A model generated the notes under the pieces. The model was not told where the DNA came from, made no database searches, and was given only the letters and a program-made list of their open reading frames with translations. Made by a program: the position numbers and the translations under genes. This document shows, one piece after another, positions 21,511 through 35,400 of a DNA stretch of 64,000 bases (within the stretch, counting starts at the first letter, position 1; every line of letters begins with the position of its first letter). This stretch comes from Echinarachnius parma (Eukaryota; Echinodermata; Echinoidea; Clypeasteroida; Echinarachniidae), in contig JBAMJV010003962.1 of assembly GCA_037951105.1 (NCBI GenBank), forward strand, positions 62,001 to 126,000, read 5' to 3'.

Positions 21511-22245
21511 CCAAGTGATGACTGTGGGTCATCCAAGTGAAGACTGTGGGTCATTCAAGTGATGCCTGGGGGTCATCGTAGTGATGACTGGGGGTCATCC
21601 AAGTGATGACTGGGGGTCATTCAAGTGATGCCTGGGGGTCATCGTAGTGATGACTGGGGGTCATTCAAGTGATGCCTGGGGGTCATCCAAGTGATGCCTG
21701 TGGGTCATCCAAGTGATGATTGGGGGTCATCCAAGTGATGCCTGGGGGTCATCCAAGTGATGATTGGGGGTCAATCCAAGTGATGCCTGGGGGTCATCCA
21801 AGTGAGGCCTGGGGGTCATCGTAGTGATGACTGGGGGTCATCCAAGTGATGCCTGGGGGTCATCGTAGTGATGACTGGGGGTCATCCAAGTGATGCCTGG
21901 GGGTCATCGTAGTGATGACTGGGGGTCATCCAAGTGATGCCTGTGGGTCATCCAAGTGATGCCTTGGGGTCATCCAAGTGATGCCTGGGGGTCATCCAAG
22001 TGATGCCTGGGGGTCATCCAAGTGATGACTGGGGGTCATCCAAGTGATGACTGGGGGTCATCCAAGTGATGCCTGGGGGTCATCCAAGTGATGCCTGGGG
22101 GTCATCCAAGTGATGCCTGGGGGTCATCCAAGTGATGCCTGGGGGTCATCCAAGTGATGACTGGGGGTCATCCAAGTGATGACTGGGGGTCATCCAAGTG
22201 ATGACTGGGGGTTATCAAAGTGATGACTGTGGGTCATCCAAGTGA
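21511..22245. repeat. 22-bp minisatellite, about 33 units, hairpin-forming
   Basis: Unit GATGMCTGGGGGTCATCCAAGT with two main variants (GACTG or GCCTG) and a CCAAG/CGTAG/TCAAG alternation. GACTG units contain the inverted repeat GATGAC...GTCATC around TGGGG. Around 21810-21945 the variants alternate as a 44-bp higher-order unit. Not a CRISPR: no unique spacers. Confidence 0.95.
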
Positions 22246-23191
22246 TGCATTAATGTCATCCCCCCAAATATATGTTATGTGCATGTTCATCAAAGAATTG
22301 CAGAGTTGCAGAGGGTAATTGATGCAATTCTTGTGATGCGTAGGGTGACATCCAATAATTGCAGAGATGCACACACATAGGGGAGATGAAGCTACAGGTT
22401 GCAGACACGGTTACTCTTTCATCCCCTGGCAAGGATTGTGGTTTGGCTATTAATCAGTTCTAAAGGAGTCACTCTGTGCTCAGCGTGTCAGTGTCTCACC
22501 ATGTCTCCATTGTGCTCACCCTCATCTATTCAGCATCAAAACACAAGAGAAGAGAAGAAAGAGGAAAAGAATATTAATACATGACTGAACCTGCTACACT
22601 ACAAATAATGTCACCATTTTCCCCCGATTGCATCTTAAAACTGTAGTACTGATCGTTTATATTACAACATATTTTTCTATCACAATTCTTCACATATTTA
22701 TAAGTGATGATGAAGCAAATTCTGTGGTTCCATAAACAACAAAGTTTGTCAACTCAAAATCAAAATTGAAGCATTTATTCTGGTAACAAAGTATTTTCGT
22801 AATAAATGATAATATGAATTTTCTATTGCACAGCTACTATGAATATAAACTTTATTTCATTATTACAGGTGTCCATGGCAAACAATTATAATGATATAAG
22901 TGGATATTTGTACAGCTTGCATTTCATTTTTAATGCTCATGACACTTTAAAAAAGAGAGAGAGAAAAAAGGAAAGAAAGCATACAACATGTCACTTAACG
23001 ATTTGTAGATCAGGTGTGCAGTGCCATCTTGCAATCGCCTTGCGCACGTTGTGTAATACATACTGGCACAAAGTCAAAATGGCAATCTGCAGTGTAGCAT
23101 TCAATCTTTAAATACTAAACAAGTACTGATTTACTAGAAAACTTAATGTAGATTGATAAAATAAACTAATTTTCTAATCAACTCATTACTA
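22246..23191 (-). other. SAMD4 3' flank / proximal 3'UTR
   Basis: AT-rich, includes the proximal poly(A) candidate at 22851-22856 (minus AATAAA). Degenerate GATGC/TCATC phrases near 22300-22380 look like decayed minisatellite. No ORF with recognisable content. Confidence 0.4.
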
Positions 23192-23401
23192 CTAACCTTC
23201 TAGTGCATGTTCAGTGACACTCCTACACAACCTCTCTGTCCTGTCCATGATGTCTGGCTCACCCAGGCTGTGCAGCGGCGTCTCTACCCTTGTCAGGGGT
23301 GGGTGCTGGGTGGAGAAGGTGGGTGGCCCTGGCTGGGACGACCGACGATTGGGAGCAGACTTGGTCCTCTGAACCAGAGAGTGAGCGTTACCTCCAAGAG
23401 A
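23192..23401 (-). CDS. SAMD4: SAMD4 terminal exon
   Basis: Minus acceptor ttttcacag, starts [20 protein letters not shown] (human HSSVQRTRSLP) and ends [24 protein letters not shown] with TAG at 23194-23192. Phase 0 with the preceding exon. Confidence 0.93.
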   Translation of the reverse strand, partial: SLGGNAHSLVQRTKSAPNRRSSQPGPPTFSTQHPPLTRVETPLHSLGEPDIMDRTERLCRSVTEHALEG

Positions 23402-26400
23402 CTGTGAAAATATAAATAATGATATCATGATTAGGTACAATAATAGTATAACGACTAGATCTCTACCCTTGTCATGGGTGGGTGCTGGGGGGGGGGGGGG
23501 GGGGAATAGGTGGGTGGCCCTGGCTGGGAGGACCAAAGGTTGGGAGTAGACTTGGTCCTCTGAACCAGAGAGTGAGGGATACCTCCAAAGAGACTGTGAA
23601 AAGACAAATAATGATATCATGGTTAGGTACAATAATAGCATCTGGTCAGGGGTGGGTGCTGGAGGGAGAAGGTGGGCGGAGCTGGCTGGGACGACCGACG
23701 ATTGGGAGCAGACTTGGTCCTCTGAACCAGAGATTGAGAGATACCTCCCAAGAGACTGTGAAAAGACAAATCATGATATCATGGTTAGGTACAATAATAG
23801 TATCTGGTCAGGGGTGGGTGCTGGAGGGAGAAGGTGGGCGGAGCTGGCTGGGACGATCGACGGTTGGGAGCAGACTTTGTCCTCTGAACCAGAGATTGAG
23901 TATCATAACTAGATCTCTACCCTGGTTAGCGGAGAATTTCCTCTTTGTTGAGGACCTAATTCTTTTCTCAAGCCACCATAATTATTTAAGTTTGTATTCT
24001 ACTCGTGTCACTAGGCAACCAGGCAAGTTAGTCAATATATTACCTTGATAGTCATTATTGACAACTATAATTTTTAAAGAAGCATGGTCACAAGATGACA
24101 AGACAGCCTGAAATATAGTTACCTCTCTACCATGCCCCAAATTATAAACAGACAAGTGTGTACTTATATGACCATTCTTCCCAATTGGCAATTCAACCAT
24201 TCAAAGAGGGGGAAAACTAAAAGAAAGGAAAGTGTGATAAAAGTTTGTTGACTTGGATGCGGCAAATTACGTGCAGAACTACTGCCCATTTGCCTGGCTC
24301 CCCTCAACTCGCCTCAGCAGGCCTCCCTGTGACTTCCTGAATGGGTAATCACATGCACAGGAATCACCCGACCGGCCTGCCCCTGTCACAAGGACCTGGG
24401 GATCTATACATAGCACAGGTGCATGGCCAATGTGTGTCAGTACAAGTACAAGACGTCCAACTACGTGTAGTAATGTAAACATATAAAGCAGTAATACTTG
24501 TAGTATATGGTTTAAATTTGACGGTACAAGAAGGATACTTCAACTAGTAGTGTCTAGCAATCCGGAGGTCTCAGGTTTGATATAGATCTGCAGAAGCCCA
24601 TTTTTTCTTCGCTCTCTTTACATTTATGTAACAAGTATTTCAGGTCAGTTTTCTTAAATTCTAATTTATTGCCCATATATGAAGCAGCAATAGTTTATGG
24701 TTAATATTTGACAGTAAACCCGAATACATTTTGAACTTCCCAGAAGTAACCCAACAGTAAATGAATCAACCCCTAACAAAATTGCATCCAGAGCCATGGG
24801 TTCATGATAAATGTTTGTTTTAGTATAAGCAGGATTAAGTGTACACTGTAAACTGAAGGGTGGGGAAGGGGGATTGTCAATCTGCCATTTTGATGACTGC
24901 TTTAACATTATCATCACATGTACATATATTTACATCATGATAGGTCCCACTGAACCTATACATTAAAAATAAGAATGATCAAGAGCAGAGCACACTGACT
25001 TAAAGGGGACCACCAGGCAAAGAACAACACATAATTAAATATCAAATAGATACCCAACATTTTGCGAAGGGTTGTGTAATTCATAAACAAAGCAATTAAT
25101 TTTCACCACTTACGGAACCACTGCTATTTCCTGGTTCCATACGGGCCAACATTTGCGAGTGCGCCAATGCTATTCACGCGTACGTTTGGAGAATCCCGGG
25201 CGATTCGTTCGCTCTGCACACATTAGTCTTCGCAATTCAGACCGCATGAACGCATGCTTTAGAATGGCGATGCGTTTTTCAATTACATATTTTTTTCTGG
25301 AAACATATTTTTGTGAACTAATTGATGGAATCGAATACTAAAGATGTTACCTTTCATTTATAACAATATTATTTTTGGGTGGTGGTACCCTTTAACCCTG
25401 CACAGTCCAGCACTTTGTCACTTTGATTCTGGACATAGCCAAAGCCATGATACAGTTTTCAAAAGTCACTTAACCGCTGAGCATTGAGCCCACGTTATCT
25501 CAAGTTGGGTTCTATGTAACAAACGTCCCCTATTTAAACAAATTAACCCATTCAGGACTGGTCCCGAAATGACTTGGGATAGGGCCTATGGAGAATACAT
25601 GTTATAGCGAATCAGTCAGACATGAATGGGTTAAAAACACTTCTGCACAATGTACAGTGGAGCCTACCAAGGATCATTGGCCCCTCACAAACTAAACTAC
25701 GGATCTATAAATAGTTGATATAATTATACAATTTATTTTCAGCTAAGGGTATAAGCCAGATCATGCCCTACTGATTCCCAAGTTAAAGGTCCATTGCCCC
25801 CCTACAACTTTACTAGGGATCTATGCACAGCCTGGTTTATATTGAGTATGTTATGCATTATAAACCCTGATACGTGTCTATCAAATAAAAGCACAAGCAG
25901 AATCAAAGCCTGTGATTATGATGAGCTACAATGATAATTGCAACAAGAATAGCTATGTTCACAATCAACTTTGAACAAAATGAATCAAGCTACACAGCCA
26001 CTCATCGGGAAGGAGAATATGAATGTTGTAATCAAACATTTAAAATTGCAAACCATAAAAGTAAATTCTATTTCAACATCTCAGTGCCTAACAGAGAATG
26101 TTGTAGCTATGCATCTATGTTCAAAATCAACTTTGGTCAAAAGTTTAAGTCAGAACTTGAAAATCATTGGAAGCACCACCCGCAGAAATACTGCCCATAC
26201 CAACGCGAATCCAATGCAGTAAAGAGGGGCACATAAGCTGAAGCTTCAAGCCTCAACACCAAAGTAAACTTAAGTAAGTAAGTAAGTAAAATAATTTTAG
26301 TTACATGATGCCTCGAAGGGAAGGAGAAGTTAATATTGTGATAAAACTATTAAATTGGAGCAACCCATAAAAGTAAAATGTTTTTAAACATCATAGTGCC

Positions 26401-29400
26401 AAATGGAGAATTTATTCTGGGGCACTCATACACACATTACTGTTGTGCGTCTCAGACAATGCATAGACAATGCAAGGCTAGCATGCACTTTTGTCACGCT
26501 AGAGCATGCAATGTCTATGTACACGGTACGACCTAGATATTGTGCATATATAGCGTGTAAATGGTCATAATTTGTAAAAGGACTATTTACATTGTAGATG
26601 TGCTCTGGGGTACATTTTCAAGGAAGATATCATGGACAGAAGTGCCATGGTGTCACAGTCTTTGATACTTTAACCCACTAACTGCTCAGCCTGATGTATT
26701 TCTAGCTGCAGTCTATGGACAAGGCCTGTTATATCAGCATCCAATGCTCTTCAATGGATGTAATCTCCCTCACTCATTGCGCCAAGTGAGTCATGGCATT
26801 AACACATCACAATGACTGGTGAGAACTGACACATGGATTACACATGACAACATTTAAAAGACTCTATTTGAAAGAAGAGGATTAGCTTGTCAGGTCCAGG
26901 ATTATGCGATCTCTACTCATACTCTATAAACAACAAAAAGTTTGCGCAAAATAAATGCAACAAGTCCTAGACACTGGGCCAAAAATTAATTTTGTTTGTA
27001 CTTTTGTACATGAATTTGTGAATTGGAAAGATTGCAAGCCTTCAAGTTATATCACCTATGTGCATACCAATGTGTTAGAAAGCTTTTTGAGGTCAATACC
27101 TGAAGTCATGCTAGCCTGTATTTCTCTCTTTATCTATTTTTCATCGAACATTATTCACATTCTCCACCTTTGTTCATACATTTATCTTTTTTTCAAAGGG
27201 TGGGGAGAAAATAGTAGTCACATGAACCCAAGGCCTAAGATTCCCGGTTCACAGCTCCCAGGCTACAGCTGAATGCTGCAAATATGCCCAATGTGACAAC
27301 ATGGCACTGAACAAAGCAGAGGTGACATCACGTGTCATGTGACGGCAGGAGTCACAAGACGCTGAAAGCCGGCTCCTGACTGAAAGTGATAGCCGGTTGC
27401 CGAGAGACGACTGGAACAAAAAATGGCTCTGCTGGGGATTGAATCACAAGCGAACCAGTGGTGTACGCTAAGGTGGGGGCACTAGGTGTTGATCGGTCTT
27501 CCCATGTGGTAATTCTTGCCCTCTTACTGCACCCCTCACATAAAAGGAGAGAATAAGACAAAACTAAATAAGAGTCAAACTTTTTCAATAAGACCCCGAA
27601 AGGAAGACTTGACAAAAGTAGTCTTTTTGGGCATGTGGTCTGTATAGAAATTATAATTTACAGGTAAAATGTGTTTTATGGGTGCTAGACTAGTGTTCAT
27701 CAAAGACAGGTGGTCTTTATAGGCAGGTGGTCACTAGAACAGGTTTGACTGTACACAACACATATTCCAATTTGTATCAGACCATACCAACATGGGTCCC
27801 CCCCCCCCCTTTGCAGTTTGCCCCCTCTCTAGATTGACCCCTGACCATACCTCAGAATGGAGACTAAGCCAAAGGGACTGTTTGGGGGGTCTGATTCCAT
27901 CACGTGCAGATCTACCCTGAAAATGGCTTACGTTAGGAAACCCATAAATACCCTTAAATACTTGCATATCACGTGAAAGTTATGAAGCTTTGGCATTTCC
28001 TCTATCCTATTCAGAACCCTCTCAAGTATTTCCACCATTCCGTTTTATAGAATGGGTTGATAAATCCCTGCAATCTGATTGGTTGAGAGCAAAATTTGTG
28101 CAGACAATTAATTGTACTGGATGCATGAAAAGTCATGCGTCCGGTAAAAAAATCATGCGTCCGGTAAAAATTTCATGCGTCCGGTAAAAATTTCATGTGT
28201 CCGGTAAAAAATGTCATGCGTCCGGTAAAAAAATCATGCGTCCGGTAAAAAATTTCATGCGTCCGGTAAAAAATTTCATGCGTCCGGTAAAATTATTTCA
28301 TGCATCCGGTAATTTTTCTAATTTTTAATTTTTTGACTTTTTTGGGGGCGTAACAATGCCCATTCTATAGATGATGCGCAAGTTTATTTCGTGGGTCGGT
28401 GGAATTGTTTGCACGCGGTAACTATGGAAACTAGTCTAAACCCACTCGGCTTCGCCTCGTGGGTTTAACAGTTCCATAGTTACCTTGTGCAAACAATTCC
28501 TACCGACCCACTCATACCTGCGCATCATTTGTATACTAATTCATGACCCAACCACAGAAGCTAACCCCAACAACACACTCAGCAGTGTGGAGACTAGGGC
28601 CAAATGGACTTTTTTGTGTGTCAGATTCCACCATGTGCAGAAATACCCTGCGAATAGCTTGCGGTGAAAAACACCTGAATACTTCCAAATCACGTGAATG
28701 TTATGAAGCTTCAGCCTTTCCTCTATCCTCTTCAAAACGTTCTCAAGAATGTCCACCTTTCCATTTTAGTTCAAGCATCAGTCTCCTTCCCATTAATGTT
28801 CAATACAAACTAAGCTCTCTTTTCCCTTCAACCATCATCAAACAGTTCATCCTCAAGGGACATCCCACATCATGAGACCTGACTAACTGCTGAAGTAATC
28901 AAGTTGAGATTAGTGATATAATCCCCCATTAACTAGTGGCCTTTGGGACTTTGTAGTGATACATCATGGGAAATCACAATGTCTTGTAGGCAACAGTCTA
29001 TGTATTTTATAGCCTGTGCATTAGTTATTAAAGCAAATCGACTGTGTGCAGATGAAAAATTTGCCTTTGCCTTAATATGGTGACCCTTAACCATTTGACT
29101 AAATATCTAATAAGATGGTTTGATTAATGTTAGTACATGACAAGTTCATGACATCACATTTAAGATAAGCCCTGTGATCTTTGACCACCGACGGCACAAC
29201 CGCCAAATTCTTCAAGATACATACATACATTTATACAAAGTTTAACGGTATTCCCTCAACCGGTTCTCAATTACGAGAACAAGATATGTACGTACATACA
29301 GACAGACAGATGGACGAACCGGAAAACATAATGCCTCCCTCTGGCCACATTGTTGCGAGGCATAAACAATTTTTTATTTCATTAACAAAAATCAAGGTGT

Positions 29401-32400
29401 GTTTTAAAATTCAAAATGCAACAGACAAATAGGGAAATGGCTTTCTTTGATAAAGATCCTTTGCTCCAGCATAAATAGCTATTTATTGATGAAAAGAAAG
29501 AAACAATGATTGCCCAACATAGCAACATCTACTATTACCAACCATGCTTTACTTGCCAGTGTAGATACAAATTATTACGTATAGCAGCTGATGAAAAAAC
29601 AAACAAATTGCTCGACATAGCCACTACTCCCCAACCATGCCTTACCTGCAGATGTAATCTATACAAATGTAGTAACTAATATTAACAATAAACAATAATT
29701 GCCTGACATATCACCAACTCCTAACCAAGCATGCCTTACCTGCCGATGAAGATACATGTTGCTGCCTGGAGACTGTCTGAACACCTGACTGGCTCCTCCA
29801 AGACCGCTCATGGGCAACAGTGGGTTGAGGTGGGGTTGAGTAATGCTGCCAAACGGTTGTCTACTGACGGGCCTCCTGGCAATGGGCATACCAGCAGGGC
29901 TACTGCTGTGCTCCCCAAAGCCTCCTGAGTAATGGCTCCACCTACAAACAACAAAGCAATTGGTTAAAAGAAAAGTCCATAACCTTTCGTTCAACTAATA
30001 TATTAATCATAGATGGTATAGGGTTGGTAGTCTACAGGTGCTTGTATATGCAGGCTTAACTGTCATATTTGTCCATTAATGCAAGAAATTAAGATAAATT
30101 TGCTGAACTCTGTGTGTGGACTGGAATATAACAAACATCAAACATGGCAGAAACAAATCATGTCTCAGATTTTGAATCCATCATCTACTTAGGTATGAGG
30201 TGCTACCACCAGGCTATCACTAGATCACAGCCAAATATCACAATTAACTTGGAACTAAACCAAATACCAAAGATAAAGACTGCTCTTCTGACTTAATGAG
30301 TCTCTAGGAGGCAGATGCTCTAACAATGCACTGGGATTAAATATCTAAGTTCATGATGGTTCCAGATGATTTCTAAGATTCCTTTTGTCATGGATGAGCA
30401 TACTGACCCCCTAGGTTTGCTGGCATCTATGGATGACTTCCTAGCGTAGGGATGCGGGCTGAACTTCTGACAGTTCTTTCTCCATGATAACAGCTTGCTC
30501 TTCTGTGCCTGGGTGAATGCCTCGTGACTGTAGCACTTGTCCAGTAGTTGCAGGTACTGTGTTATCGTCTCTTCATGGGGCCGTGCGGACATCAGGAGCT
30601 GTGTGCACACTGCACAGAAAGAACAATATCAATAAAAGAAATATGTTAAAAGAATTTAACATTAAGAATATTATGAAGCTCAGCTTTTTATTTTCCTGGG
30701 TGAATACCAGATGATTGCAACTCTTGTTGAGTAGCTACACTGCTACAGGTACTGTTGTATTGCCTTCTTGTGGCGCTATGTAGACACAAGGAGCTGTGTG
30801 CACTCTACATTATTACAGAGAAAGGAAAATTGATCCTCTGTGAGTTGACATCATTCACAGGAATATATTTTTCTTTCATCCTAACCCTGAAAAGAGTATG
30901 AATGTCTTTCAAACCAAAACAAATATGAACCGGTAAAAAAAGTTGCAGGGGAAGGAAACGCTGGAATTTTTGCTTGCTGTTACTGATAAGTGCAGAATTC
31001 CTGTCGTTTCTAGTCATATATTTCCTCTTGAGTATCACTAATAGTGGAAATAATCAATGTTTTTTAAACCACTATCAACTGTTTTGACTAGAGCAGTGGA
31101 GGCAGCCATGTTTTTCAACGGTTCCGTATGAAACGTCATCTGAGCGCAGCTGAGCGTGCACTAACAAAAGCAGGTTACGTAACCACTGACAAAGCAGCAG
31201 ATTCACCAACAGCTGAACCGTTGGAAAACATGGCAGCCAGTGCTCAGTCAAAATAGTTGATAGTGGTTTAAAAAACATTGATTATTTTACTATTAGTGAT
31301 ACGAAAGAGGAAATATACGACTAGAAGTAACCGGAATTCTGCACTTATCAGTTACAGCAAGTGAAAATTCCAGCGCTTCCTTCCCCTTTAAGTGTACACT
31401 AAATGACCATAATATGAGCCAATGGATAGATATCATAACAGGCCTTTAAGAGAAGAATTGAAATGATCCATTAACGTCATGAGTTTTTCTGAAAGTGATA
31501 TTTGAGACTTCAATTGTATACCAATACCATACAAGATTCTTGTGAATGATGTGTGATAGTTTCTTAGAAAAGGGTCACTATTTACCTTGCAAAAAGGTGA
31601 ACATTTATGTCAGATTTATCACCTACTGCCTATTGATTTTGGAAGGATTTAAAGGGATCTAGTAACTTTGTTGACATGTGCAAAATTGAAGAAGGGGTGA
31701 TATAATGTGTATTTCTGTAATTATCTGATATGTCCACTGAGTGATGTGTGAACATTTCAAGGTAAATGAATGTCATATGAAAGAGTAATGAGCAAAAATG
31801 CAAACTGATATTTGCTTACTCATTGCACTGACTTTCTACAGTTTAAATTATCCAGTGGATAATGTCAAAAAACCAAACCTTTCAATTATAAATATCTTTT
31901 TAAGGAAAGAGAAACGTGGAAACCAAAACCTGTTCCATGCTTGTATTGGTAATACAAATACGAGGTATGTGAGAAATGCTAGAGTTCTAAGTAAGTTTTG
32001 TGGATTTCGGCATCATAAATACATCATAAATACCTCTGTAATTAGGGAGACATTAGAAAGAAAGAAAAAACATTCTTATAGCCTTACAGCCTATCAAGTT
32101 ATCAACAAGGTAAAGAGAAATGTGGAAGCTTCAAGACATTTTGTCTGCATTTGACTATAAGATAATGGATCATTTTAAGAGAAGCTTATCAATTTTCTCA
32201 CACAAAAACAAACTTTGGAGCAGTTTGGCTATAAGGAACTACATGTAAATCTGGTAGGGGATTTCCATTTCAACACATGTAAAATGCCTTTTGTTGTAAT
32301 GCTTTATTCATGTAAAGAACAAGATAGAAACTGAAACATTAAGATATAAATGATAGCACTTAAAGACAAAATAACTTCTACATCATCCTACCATGCATGC

Positions 32401-35400
32401 CAAAGTCGCCCCATACAATCATGCGTTAGAGACATATAAATAGACATGAAGCTCACTGTAGAAGTACAGGAAGCAGTGTGTTTGTATGTGTAGCTCTTCA
32501 AACCCCAAAACTGAAATGACTGGAGGCACAGCAAGACCGGAGGAAACATCATCATTAACCCTGATATCATCAGTAGAGAAGGGGAAGGGGACTAACTCAC
32601 ACTTTTAATTCTCAGATAATCATGTTCAAATTAGGGGCGCCTTGTAGAAACACACTTTAATAGAGTCTACTGCTTTATTTGTTACAATATTCCCCAAATT
32701 AAAAATAATAATTATTTGACAACTTGGCTTTACATACAGAAGGCTCCAACCTACAAGGTCAAGTTGGTATGCAGAACTCAATTCAGCATAAATTCAGGAT
32801 AGTATAAAATCATCTTTGTTTGATCAACATCGGTTCAGAGACGGCTGAAATATCCATAAATATAACAATTTGTAATAAAGCTGGGGCCCCAGGTTTATTA
32901 GAGAATTTTGAACCAGCCATTACAAATTCAAAAAAATGCTTCCTCTTTTCAAAAAGTTACAAAATAGGTATTTAAATAGTTGTTGGTTATTTCTCTATCT
33001 AATCACTATTTCATCAAAACATCACATGCACAATATTTTATACAAAATGGTTGAAACCGATGAGTGTTTAGAGAGAGCCCTCTTACATTTTAACGGCTCT
33101 TTTTGAATGATAACATGATCTTTACTACATCATTTGTAATTTTGTGTTCCTTTCTAGTTATAACTATTAGTTTGTAATGTAATGATGCAGTTTTTGGTTA
33201 CTAAAATTCAGTTTCACCAAAACTGTACTCTCATTACCAGAACTCAACTATCCCTTTAATGCCATTCTCACTCTCACACAACGATATGTAAATCAGTGCC
33301 AAAATGCTGCCCCGTCCAACTTATTTTATCAGCTCCTCATATTTTCCTTGGACTACATGTGACACTGAGATTACACAGTGTCATGGGGGGAAGAAGTGAC
33401 TGCTTTATTTTTTTCTTGCGTCTACGTAATTTAATTTGATGTGGCCTAATAGATCACATCCAAGCATCCCTGGCAAGGATCCCATGGCAGTCTATATATG
33501 GTTCCCCACACAACCACTGGCTGGACACTAGCGCTGTACACTGTACACGCAATCAAGATTTGTGCTGAGGACTGCATATTGGCCAATTATGAGAGACATG
33601 GATCCTACAACATGTCCTATCGCTACTTTCTGTTCGTTAGTCTCAAGGAATAGATAATTGCAATAACATGATTAATATCATCAACAAATAATTTTATTGC
33701 CCATATTTATTAATTTTGTTTCCAAATTACAGTGCTCCCAAGTAATATTAGCTCCAAGCAATAATGTGTAGCTCATGTTCACCTATTCACCCCACAACCT
33801 TACTTAAGTCCAAAAAACAAATCAATGTACCAAAACCTGGTAATCTAAATCCATAAAATCTACCATAAAATAACATCAAATTCCAGATTACTCTATTCAC
33901 TATTAAAAGTAATCGTAAATTTGTTACTGTAGTTTACTACAAAATAAAATATAAAATACAAAATAACATAAAATCATTAATGACTGTGTTCACTAAGATT
34001 TTTCATTAACAGGTTTCTAATAACATTTTTTTGCTCACAGAGCAACCTTTAAATTGATTATCTGATGACTTTCAGGAGCATATATAATAAGAAATCCTGA
34101 TTATTCATTTTGAAAGGAAATATTTAATTCATTACTATGCCAACTGGAAAATCATTTTTTTTGTGCTAATTATAAATCAACATTACAGACAGATCTGAAA
34201 TGATAATTAATTTAGCTGGAGCTCTGTGTCTTCTATTTGGAGGCAGGGTGATTGCAAAGGTTATGTTGTTGATGAGATTAGAGTCTATGCTCATTATAGA
34301 GCTGTGCATTGTGGCAGGATGTAGCCAATCTAACTCATTCAGTGCTATCAACAACTTTTGCAATACACAGATTAAGACAAGATTAGGTCACGTATTCATT
34401 AAAAATCAGGGTACCAAAAAGATTCCCTGCCAGTTTGCATCGAATCTAAAAAGAAGTATGATATCTTTATACAAATATTGATCTAAACCAAAGCAGCATA
34501 CATGTATACTCCTAAAAAATACCCTTTTTAGAATCTACATGTAGGTTAATTGGGATATGTTGTCTTTCTTTTGATCAATGCTTTTTCACAAAACATTGAT
34601 TTAAAAAGCCCAGAGTGGGTAATCAATCCTTTCCACACTGCTAACTATCTAGTAGACATTAAATGTTCTTCCAGGGAAGCCGCCTCTTGACAATTTACTT
34701 CTGATAATTCAAGTTGGAAAAAAATCTAAATAGTGATGACAAAAAGAAATCATCCACTATGAATCTTGTCTTGAATCGCCCCTTGGGTGTCATCCAGGAA
34801 AGGGGGTGGGAATGAACACGATATAAATTTCAGCCAATTCTCATGGCGCCACTTTTGCTGCTAAGATGCAAATCCCAGGGACTTTATACACCGAGAGTAA
34901 CAAACTCCAGTTTTGAATACAATATGACAACAAAATTCTCAAAACAAACTCATTAAAAGAGGGGAAAAAGACCAATTTGGTGATGCGCACATCATAAATC
35001 TTTAATAATCATCATATACATGCTCATCCTCAGATGATACTTTCTCATCTAATGGTAAAGTTTACATCAGACAAATTTGAACTGGGAGTAAAATACTGAA
35101 CAAATAAAACAAAAGTAGGTGTCTAGATATAAACCAGGAGTTAAAAAGGGATGTACACAGGGGATGCATGCGCCATTAAACTGAACCAAACGTAATGATA
35201 CTACTTTTGTGTTGAAGATGTTCATCCTAGAGACTTAACATATATACGTGCGTTATAAAATCCAATTACAAAAACAGATGGAAACTATCTAGGCCCTAAA
35301 AAGACCCTGGGAGATACAAGAGGGAAATAAGAATAAGGATGAACATGTCATAAATCTCAACCAATAATTGTGCAGCCCCTTTTGCAGTCATCCTTCAGCT

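Larger units (their letters stand above)
23901..29494 (-). other. SAMD4 last intron
   Basis: Holds TTAA-flanked MITE 25000-25395, a small foldback at 25547-25634, a GTAA microsatellite near 26272-26290, MITE family A (27606-27755), a duplicated block with a foldback and tandem array (27842-28770) and a dispersed repeat near 29160-29365 (GACAGACAGATGGACGAAC). No genes. Confidence 0.7.

Noticed and set aside
21511-22245. CRISPR-like array
   Set aside because: Contiguous 22-bp minisatellite without unique spacers, in animal DNA.
23482-24048. 188-aa plus-strand ORF with internal repeats ([10 protein letters not shown])
   Set aside because: Antisense of the tandem terminal-exon copies of SAMD4; the repeats are the DNA units, not a protein family.
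28133-28313. Second CRISPR-like array (CATGCGTCCGG units)
   Set aside because: Spacers are only 6-10 bases of A/T; simple tandem repeat inside a small element.
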